Both the position numbers and the translations under genes were made by a program. From an uncultured Actinomycetes bacterium (GTDB lineage: Bacteria > Actinomycetota > Actinomycetes > Nanopelagicales > Nanopelagicaceae): DNA of 38,783 bases. A model generated the notes under the pieces. That model was not told where the DNA came from. It saw only the letters and a program-made list of their open reading frames with translations, and made no database searches. Within the stretch, counting starts at the first letter, position 1, and each line of letters begins with the position of its first letter. Of this stretch, positions 1-12,923 are shown in pieces. The stretch lies in assembly GCA_903825015.1 (NCBI GenBank), contig CAIJYZ010000021.1:1-38783 (forward strand), given 5' to 3'.

Positions 1-78
1 TACTTTTCCGGTACGCAGATGTGTCCACCCGGGAATCATCGGTGCTGGCGGTGGGCCAGCTAGGCCGAAGCCGCTCAC
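1..78 (-). CDS. purC: Phosphoribosylaminoimidazole-succinocarboxamide synthase, N-terminus (truncated by window start)
   Basis: Minus-strand GTG at 78-76 overlaps the purB stop (GTGA) and reads VSGFGLAGPPPAPMIPGWTHLRTGKV to the window edge. The PGWTHLxTGKV motif resembles the PurC N-terminus, and the position downstream of purB fits. Not in the ORF track. Confidence 0.82.
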   Translation of the reverse strand, partial: MSGFGLAGPPPAPMIPGWTHLRTGKV

Positions 79-1496
79 CTAATAGAGCCGGGCTTGTACT
101 GCGCTGCGGCAGGGTGCGCGGAAGTAATCGCGCCAATGCGATTAACAACTCGAGCAACTTGTTGGCGAGCTTCGCCAGTAAATTCAAGCGGTGTACTGAT
201 TAAGACATCTAACGCCGTGCGATCTAACGGCAAACGATCATCAGCAGCTAAATCATCAAGAAGTGTATTTTTCTTTCCTTCGCGCATTCCGAGAGCGGCT
301 TTAACTGCGTGTTCTTTAATAACTTCATGGGCAACTTCACGGCCAACACCGGCCTTTACCGCTGCCATTAAAATCTTTGTTGTAGCCAAGAAAGGCAGGT
401 ATCGCTCTAATTCTGCAGCAATTACTGCAGGAAAAGCACCGAATTCATCAAGTACGGTCAGCATGGTTTCGAGCAAACCATCGATTGCATAAAAAGCATC
501 AGGCAAAGCAACTCGGCGAACAACTGAACAAGAGACATCGCCTTCGTTCCATTGATCACCAGAGAGTTCGCTGACCATTGAGGCATAACCACGTAATACA
601 ACGGCCAATCCATTAACACGTTCGCAGGATCGAGTATTCATTTTGTGTGGCATTGCACTACTGCCAACTTGTCCAGCTTTAAAACCTTCAGTTACAAGTT
701 CGGCCCCAGCCATTAAACGAATCGATGTTGCTAAAGAAGAAGGTGAAGAAGCCAACTGAACTAAAGTTGTTACAACGTCATAATCAAATGAACGTGGATA
801 AATCTGTCCAGTTGAATCAAGAACACGATTAAAACCAAGTTCTTTGGCTATAGATACTTCAAGGCTTGCATATGAATCAATGGAACCAAGTAAGTCAATT
901 GAATCTTGCGCTGTCCCAACTGGACCTTTTATTCCGCGCATTGGGTAGCGATCTTGCAGTGCAGTCAGGCGTTCGAAAGCAAAAAGTAATTCCTCCGCCG
1001 CTGAAGCAAAGCGCTTTCCCAAAGTAGTTATCTGTGCAGGAACATTATGTGAGCGCCCAGCGATTGGTTGATCTGCATACTGAGTTGCTCGTTCTGCAAG
1101 TCGGGCTAACAAAGTAACTACCTTGTCATGAACAATCTCAAGACCATTACGAATTTGAAGCGCTTCAATATTTTCAGTTAAGTCACGGCTAGTCATTCCG
1201 GCGTGGATTGCTTCATGGCCGGCTAAAGCATTGAACTCTTCAATGCGAGCTTTAACATCGTGGCGGCTCTGTTTTTCACGGGCATCGATTGATGCAAGAT
1301 CCACTTGTGTAATTACCTTCTCGTAATCTGTAATTACATCGCTGGAAATTGTGTGGCCGAGGTTAGATTGGGCGCGCATGACGGCAATCCAGAGCCTGCG
1401 TTCTGCAATGATTTTTGCTTCTGGCGCGAATATTTCGCGCATGGCTGCCGATGCATAACGGTTAGCTAGAAGGCTCACTGGTGCATTATCTTGCAT
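75..1496 (-). CDS. purB: Adenylosuccinate lyase
   Basis: 473-aa ORF with the lyase signature GSSAMPHKMN; pur gene context. Confidence 0.95.
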   Translation of the reverse strand: MQDNAPVSLLANRYASAAMREIFAPEAKIIAERRLWIAVMRAQSNLGHTISSDVITDYEKVITQVDLASIDAREKQSRHDVKARIEEFNALAGHEAIHAGMTSRDLTENIEALQIRNGLEIVHDKVVTLLARLAERATQYADQPIAGRSHNVPAQITTLGKRFASAAEELLFAFERLTALQDRYPMRGIKGPVGTAQDSIDLLGSIDSYASLEVSIAKELGFNRVLDSTGQIYPRSFDYDVVTTLVQLASSPSSLATSIRLMAGAELVTEGFKAGQVGSSAMPHKMNTRSCERVNGLAVVLRGYASMVSELSGDQWNEGDVSCSVVRRVALPDAFYAIDGLLETMLTVLDEFGAFPAVIAAELERYLPFLATTKILMAAVKAGVGREVAHEVIKEHAVKAALGMREGKKNTLLDDLAADDRLPLDRTALDVLISTPLEFTGEARQQVARVVNRIGAITSAHPAAAQYKPGSIR

Positions 1497-2741
1497 TTAA
1501 TTACCCTTCTCTGCCACCGACGCATTGAGCGCGATGTCGGTGCGATAAAAAGATCCATCTAGTGAAATATGACTAATTGCCCGGTATGCCCGGTCGCGTG
1601 CCTCAGTTAAATCACTACCCGTTCCAGTGACGGTAAGAACTCGACCACCTGATGAAACTAAGCCTTTTTCATTGCGTGCAGTTCCGGCGTGGAAAATCAC
1701 AGTATTTTCAACTAATGGAAAATCTCCGATGAGATCTCCAGATTGAGGTGAAGCCGGATATCCCTTAGCAGCTAAGACAACAGTGACAGCTGAATCATTT
1801 TTCCATTCCAGTTTCACGCCTTCTAGATTTCTAGTAGCGGCTTTATATAAAAGTGTTGCAAGAGGTGTTTTAAGAAGTGGGATTAGAACTTGGGTCTCTG
1901 GATCTCCAAAGCGGGCATTAAATTCAATTACTCGTGTTCCGTGATCAGTTAATGCAAGGCCGGCATATAACAAACCTACAAATGGAGTTCCACGCGCAGC
2001 CATTTCAGCGATCATTGGTGCCAGGACTTTTTTGTGAGTATCTTCAATGATCGCAGTTGGCGCCCATGGCAATGGTGAGTACGCACCCATACCACCGGTA
2101 TTTGGACCAGAATCATTATCGTGTGCACGTTTGAAATCCTGTGCGGGCTGCATCGCTAAAACTGTTTTGCCATCACTTATTCCAAAAAGTGAAACCTCGG
2201 GGCCATCTAAAAACTCTTCAATAACAACGCGCTTACAAGCTAGTGCATGCTCTAACGCTTCTTGGCGATCGCGAGTGACTACAACGCCTTTTCCCGCAGC
2301 TAATCCATCATCTTTAACAACGTAAGGTGCGCCAAAAGCATCCAGCGCTTTTTCGATCTCGCTCTGTGTCGTGCAAGTAAAACTACGCGCCGTTGGAACA
2401 CCTGCATCGGCCATAACTTCTTTAGCAAAATTCTTAGAGCCTTCTAGCTGAGCCGCGGCTTTTGATGGCCCAAATACTGCAATTCCAGCGGCCCGCAGCA
2501 GATCTGCAACTCCATTTACTAGAGGAACTTCTGGCCCGACAACAACTAAATCAACATCAAGTTGAATGGCCAAATCAACGATTGCCTGATTATCAGACAC
2601 CACTAATGGATGACAGGTTGCAAACTCTGCAATTCCAGGGTTGCCAGGTGCAACATGAAGTTCGGTGCACTCTGGATCTGCCTGTAGTCCCAGTCCTAAG
2701 GCGTGTTCACGACCGCCGCTTCCGACTAGGAGGATTTTCAT
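1497..2741 (-). CDS. purD: Phosphoribosylamine-glycine ligase
   Basis: MKILLVGSGGREHAL N-terminus, ATP-grasp motifs, RFGDPETQ motif; directly abuts purB. Confidence 0.96.
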   Translation of the reverse strand: MKILLVGSGGREHALGLGLQADPECTELHVAPGNPGIAEFATCHPLVVSDNQAIVDLAIQLDVDLVVVGPEVPLVNGVADLLRAAGIAVFGPSKAAAQLEGSKNFAKEVMADAGVPTARSFTCTTQSEIEKALDAFGAPYVVKDDGLAAGKGVVVTRDRQEALEHALACKRVVIEEFLDGPEVSLFGISDGKTVLAMQPAQDFKRAHDNDSGPNTGGMGAYSPLPWAPTAIIEDTHKKVLAPMIAEMAARGTPFVGLLYAGLALTDHGTRVIEFNARFGDPETQVLIPLLKTPLATLLYKAATRNLEGVKLEWKNDSAVTVVLAAKGYPASPQSGDLIGDFPLVENTVIFHAGTARNEKGLVSSGGRVLTVTGTGSDLTEARDRAYRAISHISLDGSFYRTDIALNASVAEKGN

Positions 2742-2744
2742 TAC

Positions 2745-5094
<2,350 letters not shown>

Positions 5095-5205
5095 TTTGAC
5101 TCCTAGTGGCTTGGTGTAAATCTCTATAAGCGAGTGCTTCGTTGAACCGTCTAGAGGCTTACGGCCAATCCTCTCACTTTGGCCCGAATCCCACAAAAAG
5201 GGCGC

Positions 5206-5237
5206 GAAAAAGCCCCTGATTCGGGTGGACCAGGGGC
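5206..5237 (-). terminator. Rho-independent terminator of the 35-aa small ORF
   Basis: Minus strand GCCCCTG...CAGGGGC (5212-5218 / 5231-5237) followed by TTTTT. Confidence 0.75.
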
Positions 5238-5253
5238 GATTTCGCTCAATTGA

Positions 5254-5361
5254 CTACATGAACGTCTTAAAGACCGAGCCGGCAAAACGGAACAAGGCTG
5301 CGACCAATGTGGCATTGCCGAAGAACTTAAACATCAGCAATAAAACAGATGAAAATCCCAT
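5254..5361 (-). CDS. Small (35 aa) predicted membrane protein
   Basis: [35 protein letters not shown]; strong SD (AAAGGAGGTCACAT-ATG), hydrophobic, immediately followed by an intrinsic terminator. Confidence 0.72.
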   Translation of the reverse strand: MGFSSVLLLMFKFFGNATLVAALFRFAGSVFKTFM

Positions 5362-5465
5362 ATGTGACCTCCTTTCCTTTGGCATTCTCAAGGGCCTCAC
5401 GATGTGAGAACCACCCCTTTCAAAACTCTGTTGATAACTGGCTCTGGCAGGTAACCTCACTCGTT

Positions 5466-7427
5466 ATGAGCCAATCCCATGAGTCTTTGGAAAACCTATT
5501 AACCGAGGATCGACATTTCTCGCCTAGCCCAGAGTTTGCCGCCGAAGCTAATGCCCAATTTGATGAATATGCCCATGCAAATATGGATCGATTGGCATTT
5601 TGGGATGAGCAAGCAAAATCTCTGCAATGGGAAAAACTATGGAGTCAAACTTTGGATTGGCAACCTCCATATGCCAAATGGTTTATCGGTGGAAAGTTAA
5701 ATGCTTCTGTTAATGCTCTAGATCGCCACGTCGCTGAAGGTCGCGGTAACCGTGTGGCATTTCATTTTGAAGGCGAACCTGGTGACACACAAACTATTAC
5801 ATACGCGCAAATGCTCACTGAGGTTAAGAAAACCGCAAATGCATTAATCGAACTTGGAATTAAAGCTGGCGATCGAGTTGCGATTTATATGCCGATGATT
5901 CCGGAGGCTGCTATTGCAATGTTGGCTTGCGCTCGAATTGGTGCGCCGCACTCTGTTGTCTTCGGAGGTTTTTCTGCTGATGCATTGTTATCTCGAATTC
6001 AAGATGCCGATGCAAAGTTAGTGATAACAGCTGATGGGGGATTTAGAAAAGGTGCTGCTTTTGCATTAAAGCCAGCGGTCGATGAAGCGTTAAAAGGTCA
6101 ACACAATGTTGAAAAAGTTTTAGTTGTACAACGAACTAAACAAGAAACTGCATGGAGTGATCGTGATATTTGGTGGCACGACATTGTTGGTCGTCAATCC
6201 GAAGAACACATTGCAGAAAGCTTTGACTCGGAGCACCCACTATTTATTTTGTATACTTCGGGCACAACTGCAAAACCAAAAGGTATTTTTCACACTACTG
6301 GCGGTTATTTAACGCAGGTCGCTTACACCCACAAAATGGTCTTTGATATAAAGCCAGAAACCGATGTTTATTGGTGCACCGCCGATGTTGGCTGGGTAAC
6401 CGGTCATTCATACATTGTTTATGGCCCACTAATTAATGGTGCTACACAGGTGATGTACGAAGGAACGCCTGATACTCCCCATAAAGGACGTATCTTTGAG
6501 ATCATCGAAAAATACGGCGTAACTATCTTGTACACCGCGCCAACATTAATTCGAACATGGATGAAATGGGGCGATGAGTTTCCTAAAGCTCATAATCTGC
6601 AATCACTTCGTTTGTTGGGATCGGTCGGTGAACCAATTAACCCTGAAGCGTGGATGTGGTACCGAGAGATTATTGGTGGAGATCGTTGCCCAATCGTTGA
6701 CACATGGTGGCAAACTGAAACTGGTGCAATCATGATTTCCCCATTGCCTGGTATCACTGCAACAAAACCAGGATCCGCAATGCGCCCAATTCCTGGAATC
6801 AGTGCCAAAGTTGTTGATGACAATGCCAAGCCTGTTGCTGATGGGCATGGTGGATATTTGATTCTTGATCAACCTTGGCCATCAATGCTTCGAGGAATTT
6901 GGGGCGAGGATGAGCGTTACAAAGAAACATATTGGTCACGCTTTGAAGGAATTTATTTTGCTGGTGACGGCGCAAAATTAGATGATGAAGGTGCGGTCTG
7001 GTTATTAGGCCGCGTCGATGATGTCATGAATGTTTCTGGCCACCGAATTTCAACTACTGAAGTTGAATCAGCACTTGTTTCTCATGAATCAGTTGCAGAA
7101 GCTGCCGTTGTCGGTGCTGCGGATCCAATGACTGGCCAGGGAATTGTTGCCTTCGTTATTTTGCGCGGCGGCGTCGAACATGCATCTGGCGAAGAGTTGA
7201 TAACTCAACTTCGCAACCACGTAGCAAAGGAAATTGGCGCAATTGCAAAACCCCGTCAGATTTTGGTTGTTAACGAACTTCCAAAGACTCGAAGCGGAAA
7301 AATTATGCGTCGACTTCTCAAAGATGTTGCTGAAGATCGTGTCGTTGGAGATGCCACAACGTTGGCTGATCCAAATGTCATGAAGTTAATTTTTGAGGGA
7401 TTGCAAAGCGCAAAAGCTGAGGATTAA
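5466..7427 (+). CDS. acs: Acetyl-CoA synthetase (AMP-forming) family
   Basis: [16 protein letters not shown] (P-loop), [29 protein letters not shown]; start at [12 protein letters not shown]. Confidence 0.92.
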   Translation: MSQSHESLENLLTEDRHFSPSPEFAAEANAQFDEYAHANMDRLAFWDEQAKSLQWEKLWSQTLDWQPPYAKWFIGGKLNASVNALDRHVAEGRGNRVAFHFEGEPGDTQTITYAQMLTEVKKTANALIELGIKAGDRVAIYMPMIPEAAIAMLACARIGAPHSVVFGGFSADALLSRIQDADAKLVITADGGFRKGAAFALKPAVDEALKGQHNVEKVLVVQRTKQETAWSDRDIWWHDIVGRQSEEHIAESFDSEHPLFILYTSGTTAKPKGIFHTTGGYLTQVAYTHKMVFDIKPETDVYWCTADVGWVTGHSYIVYGPLINGATQVMYEGTPDTPHKGRIFEIIEKYGVTILYTAPTLIRTWMKWGDEFPKAHNLQSLRLLGSVGEPINPEAWMWYREIIGGDRCPIVDTWWQTETGAIMISPLPGITATKPGSAMRPIPGISAKVVDDNAKPVADGHGGYLILDQPWPSMLRGIWGEDERYKETYWSRFEGIYFAGDGAKLDDEGAVWLLGRVDDVMNVSGHRISTTEVESALVSHESVAEAAVVGAADPMTGQGIVAFVILRGGVEHASGEELITQLRNHVAKEIGAIAKPRQILVVNELPKTRSGKIMRRLLKDVAEDRVVGDATTLADPNVMKLIFEGLQSAKAED

Positions 7428-7948
7428 AGCTTTACCCCTAGATATTTAGAGGTCAAAGTAATCAGTTCTATCTCGTTTTTCAGCACGCCAATATGTTTAT
7501 AAACCACGCTTCCATCAGCGTCTATAAACCATGTAACTGGAACGCCCATTCCAAAATATGCCCGAGATTTTCCATCGGCATCAAAGAGATTAGGCCATGT
7601 AATGCCGTTTTCTTGGACAAAGGTGCGACCATCTTTAATCGAGGCCTCTTCAACATCTATGCCTATAAGGGCGACCTTATTTGTAGCTTTTTTATAGAAG
7701 GACCGAAGGATCGGCATCTCTTCTTTGCATGGTCCACACCAAGATCCCCATACATTAATTATCGCCGGCCCTTTAATGCCTTCGAATGATGCACCAGTTG
7801 TTCCATCCAAACACGCTAAATATGTTGAGTTTTTATTTGTAAGATTCGTAATGCTTGAGCAAGAAACAATTTGGCCTTGAGTTTTTGCAGTAGATGTTGA
7901 GCAGCCCGTAAGCAGCATTAATGCAATTGCAATAGCCAGCTTCTTCAT
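7424..7948 (-). CDS. TlpA/ResA-like thioredoxin-fold lipoprotein
   Basis: Lipobox LLTGC and redox motif WGSWCGPC. Confidence 0.9.
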   Translation of the reverse strand: MKKLAIAIALMLLTGCSTSTAKTQGQIVSCSSITNLTNKNSTYLACLDGTTGASFEGIKGPAIINVWGSWCGPCKEEMPILRSFYKKATNKVALIGIDVEEASIKDGRTFVQENGITWPNLFDADGKSRAYFGMGVPVTWFIDADGSVVYKHIGVLKNEIELITLTSKYLGVKL

Positions 7949-8643
7949 CGGAAATCCTTATCTGTCTTAACCAACAACTTTGCTTTAGTTACATCCATTT
8001 CACCGATGCCAACGCTAGGGCATAGTTTTGCGATTGGACATGCGCCACATGCAGGTTTGCGAGAGTGGCAGATTCGTCGGCCATGCCAAATCATCCGTTG
8101 CGACAAATTTGTCCACTCTTTTTGCGGAATTAACTCTCCAACAATGCGTTCAACTTTTACTGGATCTGTTTCTTTAGTCCAACCAAAGCGGCGCGATAAA
8201 CGACCAAAGTGCGTATCAACAGTTATTCCAGGAATATCAAATGCATGTCCCAAAACTACATTTGCAGTTTTGCGACCAACTCCAGGCAATATAATTAGCT
8301 CATCCAATGTACGAGGCACTTGCCCATCAAACTCTGTAAAAAGCTTGACCCCTATCCCCCTTATGTGACGGGCTTTTGCCCGATAGAAACCAGTCTGATA
8401 CACCAGCTCTTCAAGATCGTGGATGTCAGCTTCTGCGTAAGACTTAGCAGTCTTGTATCTCTTAAACAGCGCTGGAGTTACAGTGTTAACTCTCTTATCT
8501 GTGCACTGTGCGCTCAAAACAGTGGCAACAATTAATTGGAGCGGATTCTCGAAATCTAATTCGCAACGGATCTCAGGGTAGGTCTTAGTCAAGATCCGAT
8601 AAATAGCCCGTGCCGCTTTGCGGCTTTCATTATCGGCAGGCAT
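7945..8643 (-). CDS. nth: Endonuclease III
   Basis: HhH motif ([14 protein letters not shown]), [14 protein letters not shown], and [4Fe-4S] motif [18 protein letters not shown]. Confidence 0.95.
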   Translation of the reverse strand: MPADNESRKAARAIYRILTKTYPEIRCELDFENPLQLIVATVLSAQCTDKRVNTVTPALFKRYKTAKSYAEADIHDLEELVYQTGFYRAKARHIRGIGVKLFTEFDGQVPRTLDELIILPGVGRKTANVVLGHAFDIPGITVDTHFGRLSRRFGWTKETDPVKVERIVGELIPQKEWTNLSQRMIWHGRRICHSRKPACGACPIAKLCPSVGIGEMDVTKAKLLVKTDKDFR

Positions 8644-8661
8644 GACGCTAAAGTACTACCC

Positions 8662-9345
8662 GTGACCATAGATCTAGATGCAGTTAATAAAGCCCCACTA
8701 TTCACGGCCCTTGATGAGGCAGCTTCTGCTTCGCTTCGCGCGAAGATGGATACAGTCAAAATCTCAAAAGGCAGCGTTCTCTTTGCCGAAGGCGCCGAAG
8801 GCGATCACCTTTACGTAATCGTTGAAGGAAAGTTAAAGCTTGGAACCTCAAGCGGTGATGGTCGCGAAAATCTTCTTTCAATCCTTGGACCTGGCGAAAT
8901 GTTTGGCGAACTCAGCCTCTTCGATCCAGGCCCACGTACTTCAACTGCAACGGCAGTTACTGATGCAAAACTATTAAGCCTTGGTCAGGAAAAACTTCTT
9001 CCATGGCTTCGCGAAAATCCAGATGTCTCACTTCAACTATTAGCACGTTTGGCTCAACGCCTTCGTCGTACAAATGAAGCTGTTGGCGATTTAGTCTTCT
9101 CAGATGTCCCAGGTCGCGTTGCTAAAGCACTTATCGATCTAGGTGAGCGCTTCGGAAAGAAGACCGATGAAGGTTTATACGTACATCATGATTTAACACA
9201 GGAAGAGCTTGCTCAACTTGTTGGCGCATCTCGCGAAACAGTAAACAAAGCCCTTGCAGATTTTGCAGGACGCAACTGGTTAAAGCTTGATGGACGTGCA
9301 GTATTGATTACAGATTTCGAACGTCTATCAAAACGCGGTAAATGA
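8662..9345 (+). CDS. Crp/FNR-family transcriptional regulator (GlxR-like)
   Basis: cNMP-binding domain (GEMFGELSLFDPGPRTSTATAV) and C-terminal HTH (LTQEELAQLVGASRETVNKAL). Confidence 0.93.
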   Translation: MTIDLDAVNKAPLFTALDEAASASLRAKMDTVKISKGSVLFAEGAEGDHLYVIVEGKLKLGTSSGDGRENLLSILGPGEMFGELSLFDPGPRTSTATAVTDAKLLSLGQEKLLPWLRENPDVSLQLLARLAQRLRRTNEAVGDLVFSDVPGRVAKALIDLGERFGKKTDEGLYVHHDLTQEELAQLVGASRETVNKALADFAGRNWLKLDGRAVLITDFERLSKRGK

Positions 9346-9414
9346 CCGGACGCAACGCTCGCAAAAAGCTGTGAGAGGTTCCGCGTTAAGTATCGACTTC
9401 AGTTATCAGTGTAT

Positions 9415-9882
9415 TTAGTCTGTAATCTCTACCGTTAGTTCGATTTCAACTGGTGAATTCAATGGCAACTCTGCAATTCCAACAGCACTGCGTGCATGCT
9501 TTGCGCCATCGCCCCAAATCGCTAAAAATAGTTCGCTAGCGCCATTAACAACTACTGGTGCATTGATATAGCCAGGAACGCCATTGACGTATCCAACTAC
9601 GCGAACAATCTTTGTAATCTTGTTTACATCTGCAACGGTTTCAACTGCAGCTAAAGCGTTAAGTGCACAAATCTGCGCTAGCTCTTTTGCACGCTCTGGT
9701 GTGATTTCACCATCTACTTTTCCAACCCCAGCCATCTCACCATTAAACAATGGCAGTTGGCCAGCAGTGAAAACTAGATTTCCTGTACGAATCGCTGGCA
9801 CGTATGCGGCAACTGGTTTAGCAGCAACAGGTAGTTCAAGGCCGAGTTCTTTTAACTTTGCGCGGACATCAACTGTATTCAT
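9415..9882 (-). CDS. RidA/YjgF-family protein
   Basis: RTGNLVFTAGQLPL and related motifs; start MNTVDVRAKLKELG, ATGA overlap with the upstream small ORF. Confidence 0.88.
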   Translation of the reverse strand: MNTVDVRAKLKELGLELPVAAKPVAAYVPAIRTGNLVFTAGQLPLFNGEMAGVGKVDGEITPERAKELAQICALNALAAVETVADVNKITKIVRVVGYVNGVPGYINAPVVVNGASELFLAIWGDGAKHARSAVGIAELPLNSPVEIELTVEITD

Positions 9883-10040
9883 GCGATCTCTCTTTTCATG
9901 TAAGCAACTAGCTGCTCGCCAGTTCCTGGAGCTGGAACAACTTGAACGAGCTCCCAACCATCAGAACCCCAAGTATCTAAAATCTGTTTTGTAGCATGTG
10001 AAAGTAGCGGAACAGTTGCGTATTCAAATTTCTTATTCAC
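9879..10040 (-). CDS. DUF4177-like small protein (53 aa)
   Basis: GTG start at 10040 overlaps the yqeY stop (GTGA), TGA overlaps ridA ATG. Reads [53 protein letters not shown]. Not in the ORF track. Confidence 0.85.
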   Translation of the reverse strand: MNKKFEYATVPLLSHATKQILDTWGSDGWELVQVVPAPGTGEQLVAYMKREIA

Positions 10041-10501
10041 TTAGTTTCTCCATTCAAGAGTGCTGCTTTCACTAGGGCAGAAACAAGGCCACCATCGGCT
10101 TTGCCTGCGATCTTTGGCTTTACTGCTCCCATTACTTTGCCCATATCGGAAGGACCGGCAGCACCTGTCGAAGCAATTGCTTCGGCAATAATTGCAGCGA
10201 TATCTGCTTCACTTAATTGAGCTGGAAGATACTTAACTATTACTTCGCCTTCACTTTTTTCTAGCGCTGCCTTATCAGCACGGCCAGCGTTTTCAAATGC
10301 TTCGGCAGCTTCACGACGCTTCTTGCCTTCGCGTGAAAGAACTGTAATGACTTCGTCATCGCTAAGAACGCGAGCTTCTTTGCCCGCCACTTCTTCGTTA
10401 GTGATGGCGGTCAAAACCATGCGAATTGTGCCTGAAGTGATTTCATCGCGGCTACGAATGGCTTCTGTTAAATCCTTCTTTAACTGCTCTTTAATGCTCA
10501 T
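10037..10501 (-). CDS. GatB/YqeY domain-containing protein
   Basis: [33 protein letters not shown] ... [25 protein letters not shown]. Confidence 0.93.
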   Translation of the reverse strand: MSIKEQLKKDLTEAIRSRDEITSGTIRMVLTAITNEEVAGKEARVLSDDEVITVLSREGKKRREAAEAFENAGRADKAALEKSEGEVIVKYLPAQLSEADIAAIIAEAIASTGAAGPSDMGKVMGAVKPKIAGKADGGLVSALVKAALLNGETK

Positions 10502-11565
10502 GCTGTGAACTCTACTGCCAGTAGTTCGGCAATCTGCGCAGTATTTAGCGCAGCACCCTTACGCAAGTTATCTCCGCACAGGAATAGATCAAGTGACTTT
10601 TTATCATCAAGTGATTGGCGAACACGACCAACCCAGGTTGGATCAGTTCCGACAACATCATTAGGTGTAGGAAACTTCTTGTTTTCAGGATCATCAAAGA
10701 GAACTACGCCAGCTGCTTTTTCAAGAACTTTTTGGGCTGCTTTGCGAGTTACTTCATTTTTAAAGGTTGCATGCACAGCTAATGAGTGCGTTGTTAGAAC
10801 TGGTACACGAACACATGTTGCCGACACCTTCAACTTTGGCATTCCAAGAATTTTGCGTGATTCATTTCGAACCTTTAACTCTTCAGATGTATAGCCCTCT
10901 TCTTTTAAGGAACCGGCCCATGGCACGACGTTTAGTGCAAGCGGTGCTGGAAAAGGCCCAGAATCTTTAACGAGCTTTCGAACATCGCCAGTTGCTTCTC
11001 CGGCATTTGTTCCGGCAACAAGTGAAATCTGTTCTCGTAGAGAATCAATACCTGGTTGACCAGCCCCTGATGCAGCTTGGTAAGAGGCTACGACTAATTC
11101 CTTTAATTCAAACTTCTTATTGAGTGCACCTATTGCAACAATCATTGAAAGTGTTGTGCAATTTGGATTTGAAATAATTCCCTTAGGGCGCTTCTTGGCA
11201 TCCTTTGGATTAACTTCAGGAACCACTAGTGGAACCTTTGGATCCATTCGGAATGCACCAGAGTTATCAACGACTACTGCTCCATGCTCTACTGCAATTG
11301 GTGCCCATACTTCAGAAATCTCATCGGGCACATCGAACATTGCAACATCGATGCCATCAAATGCTTCTGGGGTTAAAGCGACAACTGTTAGCTCTTCGCC
11401 GCGGCACATCAATTTCTTTCCAGCGCTGCGTGCAGATGCGATCAAACGGATTTCGCCCCAAACATCTTTGCGTTCGGACAAAATGCTCAGCATTACAGTG
11501 CCTACAGCGCCGGTTGCTCCAACGACTGCCAGAGATGGTTTCTTTGTGCTTTTCTTCTTACTCAT
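10498..11565 (-). CDS. asd: Aspartate-semialdehyde dehydrogenase
   Basis: [20 protein letters not shown] active-site Cys; paired with lysC. Confidence 0.95.
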   Translation of the reverse strand: MSKKKSTKKPSLAVVGATGAVGTVMLSILSERKDVWGEIRLIASARSAGKKLMCRGEELTVVALTPEAFDGIDVAMFDVPDEISEVWAPIAVEHGAVVVDNSGAFRMDPKVPLVVPEVNPKDAKKRPKGIISNPNCTTLSMIVAIGALNKKFELKELVVASYQAASGAGQPGIDSLREQISLVAGTNAGEATGDVRKLVKDSGPFPAPLALNVVPWAGSLKEEGYTSEELKVRNESRKILGMPKLKVSATCVRVPVLTTHSLAVHATFKNEVTRKAAQKVLEKAAGVVLFDDPENKKFPTPNDVVGTDPTWVGRVRQSLDDKKSLDLFLCGDNLRKGAALNTAQIAELLAVEFTA

Positions 11566-12083
11566 CGTCCGGTTCCTCCATATACAACGGCTTCATTGCT
11601 ATCAGCATCAAGACCAAAGGCCGCGTGTGCAGCTTTTGCGCCACGCTCTAGATCAGCCTCGCGGCAGATAATCGAGATACGGATTTCAGATGTTGAAATC
11701 ATTTCAATATTTATTCCTGCTTCAGACATTGCACCGAAGAATGCGGCTGTGATTCCCGGGTGTGAACGCATTCCCGCACCAACAAGGGATAACTTGCCGA
11801 TTTGATCATCGTATTGAATCGAAGCGAATCCAACTTCACCTTGAAGCTTTTGCAAAATCGCAGTTGCATCAGCACCTTCAGCCTTTGGCAAAGTAAATGA
11901 GATATCAGTTAAACCAGTTGCTGCAGCTGAAACATTTTGCACAATCATGTCGATGTTGATGTCGGCATCGGCAATTGCTTGGAAGATTCGTGCTGCAACA
12001 CCGGTACGGTCAGGAACACCGACGATAGTGATCTTTGCTTCGCTCTTATCGTGTGCAATGCCTGCGATGATTGCTTGTTCCAT
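11562..12083 (-). CDS. Probable internal in-frame start producing an aspartate kinase beta (regulatory ACT) subunit
   Basis: ATG at 12083-12081 ([22 protein letters not shown]) preceded by AAGGAGGAGAC, at the linker between the kinase and ACT domains; parallels known overlapping lysC alpha/beta genes. Confidence 0.65.
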   Translation of the reverse strand: MEQAIIAGIAHDKSEAKITIVGVPDRTGVAARIFQAIADADINIDMIVQNVSAAATGLTDISFTLPKAEGADATAILQKLQGEVGFASIQYDDQIGKLSLVGAGMRSHPGITAAFFGAMSEAGINIEMISTSEIRISIICREADLERGAKAAHAAFGLDADSNEAVVYGGTGR

Positions 12084-12833
12084 GTCTCCTCCTTGTGGAT
12101 GATCTTTGACCACCCAAGTTCCTTCATTAGTTGTAAAAGATGAACGTACGTGAATTGGTAGGTCATATCGGCGTGCATACTCAACGCAACGCAAGTGCAA
12201 AACTTTTGCGCCACTTGCCGCGAGTTCTAACATCTCTTCATACGTAACGGTTTTCAATTTGCGTGCAGTTGGTACAACACGTGGATCTGCGCTAAAGACT
12301 CCATCTACATCTGTATAAATTTCACAGACATCTGCTTCTAACGCTGCAGCTAATGCAACTGCAGTTGTATCACTGCCACCGCGACCTAGAGTTGTTACAT
12401 CTTTTGTATCTTGCGAAATTCCTTGAAATCCTGCAACGATTGCAATTGCACCTTCAGCGAGTGCTTCTTGAATTCGCCCTGGTGTCACATCGATGATGCG
12501 AGCGCGACCATGTGCAGATGTTGTAATCACGCCAGCTTGGCTTCCAGTAAATGAACGGGCTTCGTGACCCAAATTTGTAATTGCCATTGCAAGAAGTGCC
12601 ATTGAAATTCGCTCACCGGCAGTTAGCAACATATCGAGCTCGCGCCCTGTTGGAATCGGCGTGATCTGTTTTGCTAAATCAATCAATTCATCAGTTGTAT
12701 CGCCCATCGCTGAAACAACGACTACGACCTGATTTCCATCGCGCTTTGCCGCCACAATTCGATTGGCAACACGCTTCATTCCTGCGGCATCGGCAACCGA
12801 TGAACCGCCATATTTCTGAACAATCAGTCCCAT
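11562..12833 (-). CDS. lysC: Aspartate kinase, alpha (full-length) form
   Basis: [19 protein letters not shown], kinase domain plus C-terminal ACT domains. Confidence 0.96.
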   Translation of the reverse strand: MGLIVQKYGGSSVADAAGMKRVANRIVAAKRDGNQVVVVVSAMGDTTDELIDLAKQITPIPTGRELDMLLTAGERISMALLAMAITNLGHEARSFTGSQAGVITTSAHGRARIIDVTPGRIQEALAEGAIAIVAGFQGISQDTKDVTTLGRGGSDTTAVALAAALEADVCEIYTDVDGVFSADPRVVPTARKLKTVTYEEMLELAASGAKVLHLRCVEYARRYDLPIHVRSSFTTNEGTWVVKDHPQGGDMEQAIIAGIAHDKSEAKITIVGVPDRTGVAARIFQAIADADINIDMIVQNVSAAATGLTDISFTLPKAEGADATAILQKLQGEVGFASIQYDDQIGKLSLVGAGMRSHPGITAAFFGAMSEAGINIEMISTSEIRISIICREADLERGAKAAHAAFGLDADSNEAVVYGGTGR

Positions 12834-12923
12834 GGCTCAATGGTGACGCATAGATTTAATTGATGCGAACCATTTTTCAGATTTTCTTACATATTGAGAC
12901 GAGGTGCGTATCACATACCGAGA

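Noticed and set aside
94-492. 132-aa plus-strand ORF opposite purB
   Set aside because: Antisense shadow ORF without family features.
11120-11671. 183-aa plus-strand ORF antisense to asd/lysC
   Set aside because: Low-complexity shadow frame opposite two conserved genes.
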